A DNA stretch of 64,000 bases from Allacma fusca (lineage: Eukaryota; Arthropoda; Collembola; Symphypleona; Sminthuridae): assembly GCA_947179485.1 (NCBI GenBank), contig OX359249.1, positions 48,557,402 through 48,621,401 of the forward strand, read 5' to 3'. Position numbers and translations under genes: made by a program. The stretch's first letter is position 1; every line of letters starts with the position of its first letter. Below are positions 29,175-42,790 of this stretch, in pieces. The notes under the pieces are model-generated. The model was not told the origin of the DNA. It worked only from the letters and a program-made list of their open reading frames with translations, and ran no database searches.

Positions 29175-32100
29175 TCTAGAGATAGATACCTACATATGAC
29201 TCTACTTATGAGTAAGTATCCCAAACTCTGACCATCATTTTCTTGTCCACCATCACCTTTTTGATGTAATAGTCAAAGACAAATAAAGACGACTTGGGGT
29301 GAGCTGGCTCTCTGATGCCGTGTTAAGACTCAGATTAAGTACTTGAAGAGACTCAAGAATGAAAGGGCGGTAAGGGATAACTTGGTTTGTGGAGTATGAA
29401 ACATGTGATATCATAATGATAATGAGGCCCAAATCTCTCCGAGGCAATTAGCGTATGTATTTGTACTCGTCCCAGTTCCTCCGTATGTGTAGATACGTGG
29501 AGAGAGGATGGTAGTAGAGAGGGGGAGAGAGATCTTTAGGAGCTTTGGCACTCACAAGAGCTCCATAAATAATTATAATACTGTATGACCATAAAATCCT
29601 CTGTCTCACTCACCACCAATTGTCTTCACAGACACAGAGCTCAAGTCTCTTGGCCTGAGAATGTAAATTAGATTTGGGCGAATGGACATACTTATGGTCC
29701 AAATGAAGATATAAAACCAGTGCATAAATTAGTGTAAGTACTCACACGGGGGATATTTGGAAGAGGGGATGAGCGGAGACATGTGTCATGTGACTCTACT
29801 CTATCTGTACTATAGTAGACATGGTTAGCATGTACAACTCTGTACGGTCAATTTAGAGTAATTATGTACATTTATAGACATATAGATATGAAAATACCTC
29901 ACAAGTACAACACGCAAGTGAATTTTTTCCTCTGTCGGTTGTCTTTTGGAAAAATAGCATAATAATAGTTACACTTCTTGTTGTGAATTTCAGTCATAGG
30001 ATATCCCATGATTTCGAGGGTGTTACATCCAGGGGAGTGAGACATAGGTGTTGGAGGGAGAGAGGAGCAACAGTGTGAAAATAACTTGGTACGGTGTATG
30101 AATTCCCGAATGGATGGTCGGAGACGCAATCTGAGTCCACTGACAGAGCACTGAGCAGAGAGTTAAGTACAGAGAGTGGAGAATGGATGAAGTGGGATGA
30201 TATCTGTGTGGAGTGCTTAGATGAAATAATAGGAAGCGAGCGGCGATTGTTGTGTGAAGATAACTAGCGTAAGCATCATCAAGCATCAACATCCTTTTTA
30301 ATCCCTTTGAAAATGAAGTCATTTTCGCCACCCACAAGAAAATTTGAGCTGGCCGCAAGGCAAACCACACAAATTTTAAAACATTTACCCTCCAGCACTC
30401 CATTGTTCTTTCCTACATTTTTTTTTTCTTCTTCTTCTTCTCCTTAATCTCCGGGCTTATAACTCAAATGTTAAAAGTCTCTTCCCCGACCAGACCGGCA
30501 TATTTCCATATCTATTGAGATCCATTACGAGGCTTCGTAAGCACACACGAGTTTACATGGTCTGTCTTCTCTGTCGCTTAGCTAAACTTATTATTATCTT
30601 CAGTAATTGTACACTCTTGCTGTTGCTCCTGCTCCTGAGTGTGGCATTTCTCCTCCTTGTTCTCCGCTCCCATACAGACAACAATGCATGAGGCTCCTGA
30701 GATCCAGCCTCTTCCCCTGTCTCTGGCCTCCATCCTTATCCTGACTCTACTCCTGGTTTCAAATTTTTCAACTGTTTTTTCCCTTAAATATCATATCGGG
30801 CTGAAACATCATAATCACTAACTAACACATGTCTTCATTTTACTCCCAATAAATTCCCTAACTTTAATGCTTTCTTTAAAATATTACCGGCCGGAACTCT
30901 AGTGCTGTTATTACTACCAGTCAGTACTTAATCATGCTCACGTTCTCAACCATTTATGTCCCAGGACGACTACAGAAAACTAAATTGTTTCACCTCATCA
31001 TTAAATAATGATAGTTCTCAAAAATCAACGTACGAAAATATTTGAGAGAGTTAAACAGCATGGTTTTATTTCTTGTGCGTATGTATCTACATATCTATCT
31101 ACATATAATTATACGTATTGAATTATTATGACTGTATGTTCAATGTAATGTTATGGGTAGGTTACGCACAACTCCCTATGAAGTGAGGAATCCTTGCCGT
31201 TCTCGAAGAACTGGATGTGGTTAGAATTTCTGGGAAATAGCCCCAGAAGAAAACTCTAGGCTAACGGTTTACACGACAGATTACAGATGTCATAGAATTT
31301 TCCCTTATAGCAGCTGCGATCCCCAACGAGTCTATCAAGAATGATGGGAAGGTATGCGCTGCAATTTTTCAATATTAATGTGTATGACATGTGATTAGCA
31401 ATGATGCTCGGAGCGCCATCATTATCATAAATCCAACTTACGATCACCTGTAAACTTTCTCATTTGCTCTCCCAGCACCAGCCTAACTAGTCCTAGGCTC
31501 TTGTGCAAGTATGAGTAATAGCCCCCGTCTCCCAAGCATTACCCTTATTTCCAAAAAAAACTAATTATTATAGTATCCACAACCATCTACATATATAATT
31601 ATGCATGTGTTGTGTGCCAAAAACTCCCTGAGTCCGTGTAACATCAGGTTTATGAAATTGGGAAAATTGAGCGAGATTTGTTGTAGAAAAGAGGGCAATA
31701 AACAAGGAGTCATCAAGCTGACTATAATTTATAAGGAGAAATAATAAGCTTGATCCTTTTGATGTGCGAAGCACTGAGGAGAGTTCTCAAGAGTAAGTAG
31801 CGGTTGGGATTGTGAAAGCATTCATAGACATGAAACAACTTGATGGAATGTAAGATTCGCTTGACATTTCTCCATAAATCCTCCACTACACGCTATAACT
31901 TGATGATTGATCATGATTGGAGTTTTTGAATGAGACTTTGAAATGAGACAGCGGACAAGACAGTAACGACCGAGTTTGTGTGAAGAGTTGTGCGGCATGT
32001 CAAGCACCTTGAATCTCTTTCCCTGTCCTCTCATCCATACATAGTACATAAGTATAAATAAATATTCTATCTATAGATCTCCATCATATAAGACTATGGC

Positions 32101-33515
32101 TCATACTAATGGATCGATAGAATGTCTTCATGGAATTGAAATATAGATAATTACGTGTACGGGATGAAGGTCCCAGACACATACACATTTAAGGGAACAT
32201 ACCTGGCATGAATAGGACTAAACTTGTAAAAGCATCTGTCAGATGAGGACGCCAACATCATAATACAACTAAGTTCAAAAATTCTGTTCAAAAGAAAAAA
32301 AATTTACATCGAATGTTTTTGTGTGTACAAGTTATTTACAAATGAGGAATACTTGTAAAAAGGAAGCCTACAGCATTGAGTTTGAGTTATTAATCGATCA
32401 AGTAACGTAACCATTTACCCAAGCATGGAGGGAATAATGGGGAAAAAAGTTGCAATTCACATATAAGGACTGTATCCTCTTTATTGGAAACTCATACAAG
32501 ACACAATTTGAAAGAAGAAGAAGAAAAGAAGATGAGCAAAAACTTGGTTCACTCCACGATTTCCATTGGCTTACCACTACTTTCTCAACACTTGGGTCTA
32601 CTACAGAGTTTTGAAAATTGAGCAAATTCAGATTGAAACCTCATGCAGAGAGCCAACTTGTGGTTGAGCAGTTCGTGTCTCCTTCTCCTAATACATACAC
32701 AGAAGTACATTATTACGCTTATGAAAAGTTTTCTTTACCGCATTTTCCTCAAGTCTGAAATTCAGAGGCGAACTTGGGCGCATGTACGTATGTATGGAGG
32801 CCCTTCAAAGGGGATAATAGTTATAGATAATTTTTGAATGTATTATACTCTTATTGCACCTGGGTAGTTGGGATTGTGGAAATGACTCTCAAGTGGGAAA
32901 AAGGATACTTTGACTGTCATATTCGCACAAGAGCGAGGGAAAAAAATAAATAGATGTTGGAATGTGTCCTTATAATTTGGTTCTCCATCAAGCGGCACAA
33001 GTGTATGCAAATGGGCTTCAAAAAAATGTGAACAACTTGAACAGATAAACATTTCCACTCATGAAATATCTTCGTCTGTAATTTGTCTGATGTAATTCCC
33101 TCTCAAGAGTTGTTAATGGAACGTGTAAAAGCACAACAATCCCTCAAAAGAGTACGAAGGGAGGTTGAGCTGGCAAGACTGCGGTTTCCCTTCAACACCA
33201 AACCTTCCCTCTGTCAACCATTCCGAAAATAATGATTGTATGCACATGTTTGTCATAATTAAGTATAGTTTTGTGGCATTTGCAAAAACACTTGACGACA
33301 AGCAAATACCGACCGAGAAATGTCATCACGTCTCCAGTTCCTTTGTTGGAGCTTCCTTCCCTTCAGAAGAAATTGCCGTTTGTCTCAAAATTTACAAGCC
33401 CAATGGTTTCAATCCAATATGGTATAACATTCCGTGTATAGAAATTTATGAAATAAATTGCAGAATCATAGCAGGACAGAGACAACCTTATTGTATGTTT
33501 CCATTTTCACTCCAC

Positions 33516-33541
33516 AATAATAATAATAATAATAATAATAA
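33516..33541. repeat. (AAT)n microsatellite
   Basis: More than eight perfect AAT units. They inflate the longest reading frame of the desert by encoding polyasparagine, which is why that frame is not called a gene. Confidence 0.9.
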
Positions 33542-36500
33542 CTTGGGAGTTGTGCTGAGGAAATCAACCTCTGATTGTCCTCTACCATGGAGAATTCATC
33601 AATGCAAATTATTAACCAAAAGTTATAAAAATTTCAAGCCTAGAGTTACAAAAGTAAGAATGTGTCCTACACAGATACAGTAAGTAGACAAAAACGACTG
33701 TATTGTTTGCACCTGGTGTCAATATCTTAGGCAAGCACAAATCATCGGGTAAAGCATAGTAAAAATCCGTTCACAGCATTGTTTGCACCTGGTCGTAAAT
33801 ATGTCTCCCGCAAGACTGCATGCTTCATGTCGCTACCCAAGAATCACGAAAGGTTTTTTGAAATAAAAAATAAACTAAATAGGTGTGTGTTTGTAAACCA
33901 CCACCTCCGTATACTATTTTCTTCACTTTCCCCCACAGAACACCAAATTTTTAACATGACCTTTGCTTAAAATTACATAGTAAAACCCGAGCTTGGTTAT
34001 GTCTTCATTTCCTTTGCCGCCACATGTTCATAGGATCCATAGTCAATGTTTATTCCAAATATGGGTATCTACAGTTTTTAGTTTATTATTTTTATTGAAC
34101 AAGGCACATAATTCTAGTTTGAAAAATTTGAAAGGATGATGCAAAGTACCGTAATAGTGGAAGGTGGAATGATTGTAACTACTAGGACTTCCCTCCCGGA
34201 GGCGAAGGACTAGCTCTATACATAGACGGTCCTGTAATCGCAAACCAGAATGTCTATATTAAGTTATTACACACACAAGGACTGACTCCACGGTAGAGTC
34301 TTATTTTGTCTAGTAAACATAGACACATAGGAGTAGTTGAGGATAGTATGTATTTTCAATGTAGAGCTTGTACGCTTAAGACATACAGAGTTAGTATTTT
34401 GGATTGTTATATACATATGTATGTATGTATCATATGACTTAGTAAGGGATAGGATTTGAAAAAACCCTCGGAAAAGGATATCCTTAGTTACATAAGGGGG
34501 AAGAAAAATATGATGGAAAAAGATTATGTGATGGAAAGTACTACTACGGAGTCCCTTTTTCTCTGGAGTTATGAATAGTTGAAGGTATTAAAGTGATCAT
34601 GGATGTAAAATATAAACGTAAAAACCTTGACGGACTGGGTTGACGGTTCTTGAGACTAATTTCTGATTCTTTTCATAAAAATAGTTACGCAGGTTTCACG
34701 GCAGGAGGGCTGGAAAAAGTTTCGGAGTTAAGATGTCATTATTTTCTGAGGGCTCTGCATGCCAAATCAAAGCGTAACCAAGGGGAGACGAGAGAACTTT
34801 ATTTCAATTGAAATCACTTCTCACCTCTCTCACAAAACTCGGGGGAAAAAAATACAACTCCATTCATTTCTTCGTCGGGTTCAAATTATATAACTCCGCT
34901 CACTTTCCCAACATCTCTTTATCTTCTACTTAACAGCCCTGAACGCACAAAGGTTCCAAAGATACTTCTCTCAAAAGGAAGGAGGCCTGTTCAACATACA
35001 TCGATCCTTTAAAAAGAAGTACAGATAAGTACAAGATTTTAAAAGATTAATGCTTGTTTTTTTCCCCTACAGTCGTAATTATTGTCAATTTGTTAATTTG
35101 CTCCAGCAATTAACATACTCTCATCCCCACAAATCATGTATGCACTTCCGAGACCGTACTTGTTCTAAAGTAGACTTGCCATACAATTAATGTCAGCTTA
35201 AGTCAGTGCAGTACAATTATTGGAGAACAGAATCATTAGGACCGTCTTGACCTGATTTGATGACGAAACCCCTCCCAAGAACCTCTAAGAAGCGAATAAG
35301 TTTGTGGAATAAGTGGTTATTTTTTTTTTTACAAAAAACAACGATCAAAGCCTATTTCATAAGTGTGAAGAGCTTAACGGAAACGAAAAAGAATACGAAG
35401 ATTAAATTGTGAGAACTATTACTATGCACTGATGGTTTGGGGCTTAGGTAAATGTTCCAACACTTGTAATATTTCATACTTATTGCTCCATTCCCCAAGA
35501 TGAAAACTGATTGATTTAATGACTCTAATTAGACTTCGCTTCCTTTTCAAAGATTTCGACTATTTTTTAATGGATCTCTATGCAGGGATTGTTTCTGCTC
35601 CGTACGTACGACTAATGTAATGACTTTGGGGAAACATTGTTCTGCCTAGGACTTAAACCATTTCTTCAAAACTCGTACACTTTGTGAGCATCACGCTTAC
35701 TCTATTACTCACACAGTTAAATTAAAATGTTAAGAAGAAGGCTAGTTATCCTTTTGGAGGAAGAGACTTGTTCCATTTTATTTTTTACCCGTAATTTCCA
35801 CTACCTCTGATGAGTGTGTATGGTGCCCTTTGAGACTAGTAGTCTTCATAGGAATCACAGGCCGGTAGAGACATGATATTTCCCATTACGTTCGATGCTC
35901 TGGTTATCTCTCGATAAAGAAGCCTCCCAATTCAACTCCACAGTCCACACATGTGGTTACTCAAACCGCATATGTATCATAATAGGTTTTATATTTCTAG
36001 GATTTGGTTCCAATGTTGGATTTGAAATGTGCGTGGTAGCAGCCCTGGTTGACTGTACGAACAGTGGCACATTACGCTGATGACCTAAGGGGGTAAACAA
36101 GACCATCAGTTTTCGAGCTAATTCAGTGTAACGGAGGGAAAAAGAAAATAATATTGTTCAGTGGAGACTGCCAAAGGTGATGGATATAATTGTAGCTCCA
36201 GTCGTATTGTCAGAAAGTCGTTAGTTATCTGATTGTGGGGAGCATTTCACACCTGACTCTTCAATCAGAGTTTTCATGATGGAGAATTGAAAGGCTTCTT
36301 AGAAAATCTTCCTGGTCACAGCCATACATCACACCCGCATATACAGATACAACACAGTCATCAATCCTACTGAATCACGGACTTTGTATACATCTTTATG
36401 TTGGCTACTTAATTGACTATTACATAAAAAGGGATTTGTGCTTGTAAGTACATAGAGGGAATCTCATCCTCGTCCGTACCTTTTCTCAGCCTATGTAACT

Positions 36501-39500
36501 TGACCTGTTCCCTGTAATTACAGGTAGATAGTAGTTTTACATTAGTGAGTAGTAAGGAGTAGAGTACTTTAAAAGTTGAGAACACTAGTGAGAGAAACTC
36601 TCTGGAAAATCTAATCATTTATTCACTCTGTGAGAATCCTGTAAAGCGTGTAGTTCATTAGGCATCAATGACTTGTTTAGTCTCTGTAGTTAACAATTTC
36701 ATTAGGGGAATGAGGAGACTCTCAGGATGAAAATATGAAGTTAAATATATGACCATGTTTGTTGTTATTGCTTTTCAATGAATTCTAAAGTAGCCTGCCA
36801 GGGGTAGGCAGGTTTACAGTCTACGTCTCTGACAGTGACAGGAGAGGGAAAATGTACACACACCTCCTCCATGCAAATCCAACGGCGAATTTAAAAGTGT
36901 TGATTGCGGAGGAATATATATAAGAAATGATTCAATTGATTAAAATTTTTCTACATTGTTACTTTAAGGGGAAAATGATTCGTGTGAATATAAAAAAGGA
37001 CAATAAATCATTTGAAAATTTAATTGAAATGAATGTCTCCCACTTTATGCACTGCATGCCAACTGATCTCATTAGTAATTTAAACTACACTCGTTGGAAA
37101 CAGCGTGAAAACTCATTTATTCGATGTGTGCTTGCTTTTCCTGATGATATGAATGGACTATGTATATGTATTTACCATATAAGTTGAAAACATGCCCTAC
37201 ACATATAGTGATCTACAGTACGAGTACATGAGACATACCCTCGGCATGAGGAATTCCGCAGATTCTCTCCACCCATGTAATTCAAGTTGGTACATTTACC
37301 TCATCAAAAATCATGGACAAGACTTGACAGCTTTATAATTTGTAGTAATTATTAACTTTACTTGTAACGTCAGGACCTGCGGTTGTTCGGGACATGAACT
37401 GAATTGAGCAGTGCTAATATAGAGAGGAGTCATGTGTGTGTGTGCGTTCAGTTAAGGCTTTACACATTTCTGATGGAGTCGTTTCCGAGTGCCATTTATA
37501 AGTTGGTGTAAAATATGATGATCTTCCTATGGCTGGACTTGTGTGTATGTGAGTATGTATGTATATGTAGATACGTAATTAATATTATAAGGGTAGTTTA
37601 CATGTGTTCATAATTCCCAGTCTCTCGAAGAAGTCAAGTGAAGAGCTTGGAGTGGGCAATCCCCTTTAATAGTTGTATGGTGGGATCCAGTTTATTTCTA
37701 ATTAGTGGATGTGACATGAATTTCAAGCATAGGCTTCTTTCAGGTGTTTTGGTGTGCAGACTGTTGTTGATAATATTCCATTACTTATACTGTGATTAAT
37801 GTTTTCCTTGTATTTGTAGCTCATATTGGAAGTGGGATACCAGTGGATTCGTAGGTTTATGCAACACACATAAATAATTTCATGCTACCAAAGGCATAAA
37901 GTATACTAAGCTACCTAAACATTGTGAACATCAAGTGATGGTGATAAACAGTGTTATAAATAATTTCCATGGGGAAATCATCAGGATCAAGATCCCTCTC
38001 CATAGGTAGTAATGTTCGTCGGTGCTAGTGAAGCCTTAATTTTGACATATTAGCCTTTGTATGTACTCAAGGGGAAATTGTAAGACAGTATCATAATTTT
38101 TGTGGAGGCTCAATTTTATAAAATGTTCATTATGAGTTATTGTAGAAGGCCCGTGAGAAGTGTCCAGTTGGAGGATATCTCCTATCAATACTAAAGTTCC
38201 TGACATGGTCTTCATGCAGGATGGAGCTTGGAGAGACAAATGAAGAAAACACTACATTGGTGTAAGGGCTTCTAAATGCTGTAAATTATTATTAATGAAT
38301 ATCTCTAAATGTGCTGCAGTTACTTGAGAATTTTTTGCTCTTTGGGCGGCATTCAATTTTTCAGTCTCACGGATGAATTCACAATTGTGCACCACCTGAC
38401 AATGAGCCAACTAAACCACGTACGGAACTTACACACACGTTCATCTCACAATTACTACACCACGGTGTTCAATAATACGATGTCATTAGTATGGGTTCCA
38501 AGGAGATGTACGCAGATACTTGTGTGGAGTCTCCACGATCCATTACAACGATATAGAGGAAGGCTAAAACACAAAGGAGAGGAATCGCAATTAAAACTCA
38601 TGTTCTGCATACCTAATCAGGAAGCCTCTTTGGAGTAGTGTTCATTTATTGCTCTGCAAAACTATCTGTGATTTAATTTATTATTTAAGATTTGCGTCAA
38701 TTATTTATTTCCCCTCGTCCGTCGTGTCATGTCGTTCCTTGTTGAAGATAATATAATTGTGGAAATTAACAGGCCGAGTACTAGTTGCTCTCATAATTCA
38801 AAAATTCTAGCTCATGTGTATGCAACCCAGCATCCCCGTACTTTACATAAGATAAAGTGCTTGTAGCTACAATTAATAGCTCCATGCGGACTGCTATTGC
38901 TTAATGTATCACACGGACAGATATAATCATTTTAAAGATTTACGCTCCACTTGGGTGAAGAGGACGAGAAGATGGGGCAGGAGACATGTGTGTTGTGTAC
39001 ATCCATATTCATATGTATATGTAGGCTGGTTTTGTCACGTCGACGTGTGCGAAAAATGAAAAGCAATCAGAATGAAATCACATTAAGACAAATTGTGGGA
39101 AAGTTGCGATTTATCTTATTGACGGCCTTAATTAAAGCAACACACCAATCTTCTTGCTAATCGTTTCACGAGTAAACCAACCTCAGTGGATCGAGCTTCT
39201 ACATAACGCTTTTTCGTACATGAACCTTAAATTTGACTTTCACACAATCTGATTTATGCTCTTCATGTATCTACATCTTCTCTCGCTCCCGTTGGGATGA
39301 GTTTTACGGGAGGTCATAAAATTACTAAACATGCTCCTTAGGAGTATCATTTCAGTAACCTATTGCAATTTTTATGTAAACCGTCTGTCTTGTAATGCTT
39401 GGATCGTGCCAGTAAGATGAACTACTTACAAATCCTAGTGTTTACAATGGTATGCAGTTCAAACTAATAGAAAACATAGCAAAAGATGAGACGTACATAC

Positions 39501-40959
39501 ATATGCACAAGGAAGAAATCATTGGGCAATACTTGCATCATATTTTGACAGAAGATGTTATGACATTTTGTTAACACCAGCATAGTAATTCCTTGGACTT
39601 TAATTGGACCCTAATTAAAAAATATGTCGTTCTTCTTAAATGAAACATAATTCCAATCGAATTTCATTCAAAATTTGATGGATCAAAAATTTTTGGTTTA
39701 GATCACTAGGAATAACAACAGTAAAATATTTAGTACTGTAACAATACTTAAATATGCTTTTACATAATTATGTAACTGAGAGGAGGGAAAATGTTAGTGG
39801 AAGTCATCATTAGAATCATGTCATTTGATAGGAAAGTATTTACATTATAGTAATGTAGAATGCATTGGTAATTGTATTGGTAAAATGGGATGACTAAGAA
39901 AGCATCGATAACCAATTTATTTGCTTGTACATAAAAATTGCTTTATGCTGAAGCAGTTATTGGAGCCACGGAAGGATGAGGACGTTAACTTAAAAAATTG
40001 AGGTAATAAAAACCAGTCTCAATTATGTAAGCAATAGCTATCCACGTAAGGGCTTCAGGACTACAAGCACGTAGATGCCCAAAATGAAGTCTGTTATTTA
40101 CGTTTTCGTACCATCCTCCCTTTGTTGAATATCACTTGATACGGGCAATATATTTAGATGTGTACTTCATTAGTAGACTACCTGAAATTTTTCCCTAGTA
40201 TATTGACCTACCCGCCATTTTAATCATACGGCCTCTTTACATAGTAGGATTAAAATAAATGGATGATCTTCAAGCAGAGTGAATAAGGCTTATACTACTA
40301 GGGCTGAGGAAAGAAGCACATTGTCAGAGCATGAATTCACTTACTATGCTTCTATAGGTTTCTCCCAAATTCAACCTTTTGTGAAGGCAGTTCACTAGGA
40401 ATATAACAAGACGGTAAAGTGATACCCGCATGCCATCTTTTGCGGCCAGCCAGCTCATTTGTTATTATTGGTTCGCTTGAGAGATCCGCTGGAGAAAAAA
40501 CTGACCATTTGAGGCAACAGGGATAATGATTACTATTTTTATATATAATGAGCGATGCTAAAACTCATTAAAAATGAGATTGAATTTCGGCCCGGTATAA
40601 ACATAATCGATAGGGACTGTTACTCCGGTACACCTTGTAAGCTCGTAAAAACGAACTTCTATCCGTCGAAAATGTTCTGAAATAATGAAATGAAAATCCT
40701 AGAAACTACTAGTCAGTAGGATGAAGCATCTTTATAAAAATCATTAGTGATCAACACTACGTGCTAAGACACAAAGGGGGGAAGCGACACGAGGTTATGT
40801 AACAGCATAAGCCCGTAATTATACGTTCCCCTCTAAATACCCTAAAATGTACAAACCAATGAGCTTTGACTGTAAGTCAGTAAAACGCTTATGCACACCG
40901 TTGCGCATTAAAACGTGTAGATGAACTCATCTATGAACGTACATGTGCAAGTTTTTGCG

Positions 40960-42790
40960 GTGTTCTTATATTAATCAATTAGTTAAAATTCCCACTTATT
41001 ATCATTATCAGTAAGCGTATGCAAATTTTGAAAAAAAGTTAATTTTGTATCATAATTAAATTACGTATGTGCAAGTTCGTGGGGCATCTACTGGTCGAGA
41101 TGCAAGACAACTTAATGTAAGCAACAAATTAATTGTAGATGGCGCAAACTGAACATACCGGTTTCGTATTAGCATACGTTAATACGTGACCCAGTTTCAT
41201 TTTGTGAGGTCAAACGGATGAGACCATCTCCTTCAAACACAATAAGTTTCTTACTTTTTACATAATTTGTCCCTACAAAATATGTGAATTGTCTTGTGTC
41301 ATTGATTGGACAGTTATCGTGACGACAGACAACCAGACACCACGACAATCGCAATAGTGTATGTCAGCTTCACTTCGTCCCTAAAAATCAAATGTGACTA
41401 GCACTAAAGTGCAAATTAGCCAAGTCGGATGTGAAGCGGTATCTACCTGTCGATATTATAATACTAACGTCCGTTAAAGTTTTGTACCTCGGATACTGGC
41501 TCTGTTGAACCGTATGTATTAGCATGTGTATAAATGTCACCTATTTTAACTTACTGAGGTCAAACAAAGAACCCGATTTTCTCCAAAATCCATGGAGTTG
41601 TGACACATTAGGCAACGTTTCGCTGTAAAACGTTTGAATTGTGTGGTGACATTGGTTCGGCAGTTGTCGTGATGACCGACAAGCAGGCACGCAGACATAA
41701 TAAATAGCAATAGCGAACGTCGTTTCACTTCGTCTCTAAAATGAGGCTTGAATAGTTGATCATAGATTATGTGGGCTTGAGAGGAGGCAAACTGTAAAAG
41801 TAATCTCCTTTCAAATGAACTGTGACATTAACGAAAATAGTTTTAAGATTAATTAATTGTGATAGTATTTAGTCTACTGTGTTGATACTGATACTTTTCC
41901 CTTCCACGTTATCACTTTTAAAAATAGAACTTCCACAATAAATGAATATCCATGAAATTGGGTACGAACACAACGTTCTGAATTATTTTAGGGGTGAAGT
42001 GAAAAGAAGTTTCCTATTGTTATCGTTTAGATGTCAGGTTGTCTACTTGTCCGTCATTACGATACGTGCCGAACCAATACTGCCACATAGTTTAAACTTT
42101 TTACAGTGACACATTACGTAATTTGTGAGAACCGTATTAATTTTGGAGAAGATCGGATGATCCGTTTGACCTCCGGAAATTATAACAAATCTCATTTAAA
42201 TACATGATAATACATACGGCTCCAACAGAGGAGTTAGGTTCAAAGGCCCGGGACAAAACTTGTATGGACGTTGCTACACTATCGACCGGTACGAGTCGGG
42301 CAAGTACCACTCCGCCCCGTGGTGACTTCGCACTTTAGTGCTCACAGACGATATTAAGGACGAAGCGAAGCTGAAGTACCCTATTGCGATTGTCGTGGTG
42401 TCTGGTAGTATGCATATTGCTTATCTGTCATCACAGTCTGTCAATAAATACTGAACCAAAGACACCTTTTTGAACTCACATTTTTGTAGGAGTAGAATAG
42501 ATAAAAAGTACGAACCCTATTGTTTTTAAGAAGATCGGGTCATTCGTTTGACCTCAGAAAATGAAATGAGGTCACGTATAAGCACATATAAACTGGGTTG
42601 TTAAGCTTGTACCATCTATAGTCTTTGTCATTTCCATGAATCGGAAGTTGACGCATGAACTAACCACCGTGCATGTTTTTAATTCGATATTTCGTTAAAC
42701 ATTTTTCAAAAGTGTAAACATAGTTAATTACTGATAACTACATTATGTGTGAATTTAATTACTCGTTAGATCAATATAGTACCAACGGTG
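40960..42790. repeat. Long inverted repeat (foldback) with two units per arm
   Basis: The left arm (about 40960-41750) and right arm (about 42000-42790) are diverged inverted copies around a unique centre near 41750-42000. Landmarks occur in mirrored order. GAGGTCAAACGGATGA at 41207 matches TCATTCGTTTGACCTC at 42540 on the other strand. GCACTAAAGTGC occurs in both arms. CCGTATGTATTA at 41512 is mirrored by TAATACATACGG near 42210. TTATCAGTAA at 41006 is mirrored by TTACTGATAA near 42730. Each arm itself contains two related units of about 360 bp, each including a GAGGTCAAAC segment and a CACTTCGTC segment. This could be a foldback DNA transposon or a degenerate element with very long terminal inverted repeats. 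I could not fix the exact ends or find a target-site duplication. A transcript through it would fold into a long imperfect hairpin. Confidence 0.7.

Larger units (their letters stand above)
9931..40950. other. Gene desert with simple repeats
   Basis: About 31 kb in which I could not support a gene, RNA gene or transposon. The longest reading frame (172 codons, 33165-33683 plus) contains an (AAT)n tract read as polyasparagine and has no recognisable domain. The stretch is punctuated by microsatellites, listed separately, and by short palindromes such as TACATATGTA. Regulatory elements could be present but cannot be recognised without comparing species. Confidence 0.5.

Noticed and set aside
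33165..33683. Longest reading frame of the first 50 kb (172 codons, plus strand)
   Set aside because: It is lengthened by an (AAT)n microsatellite, has no recognisable domain or splice context, and this length can occur by chance in so much AT-rich DNA.
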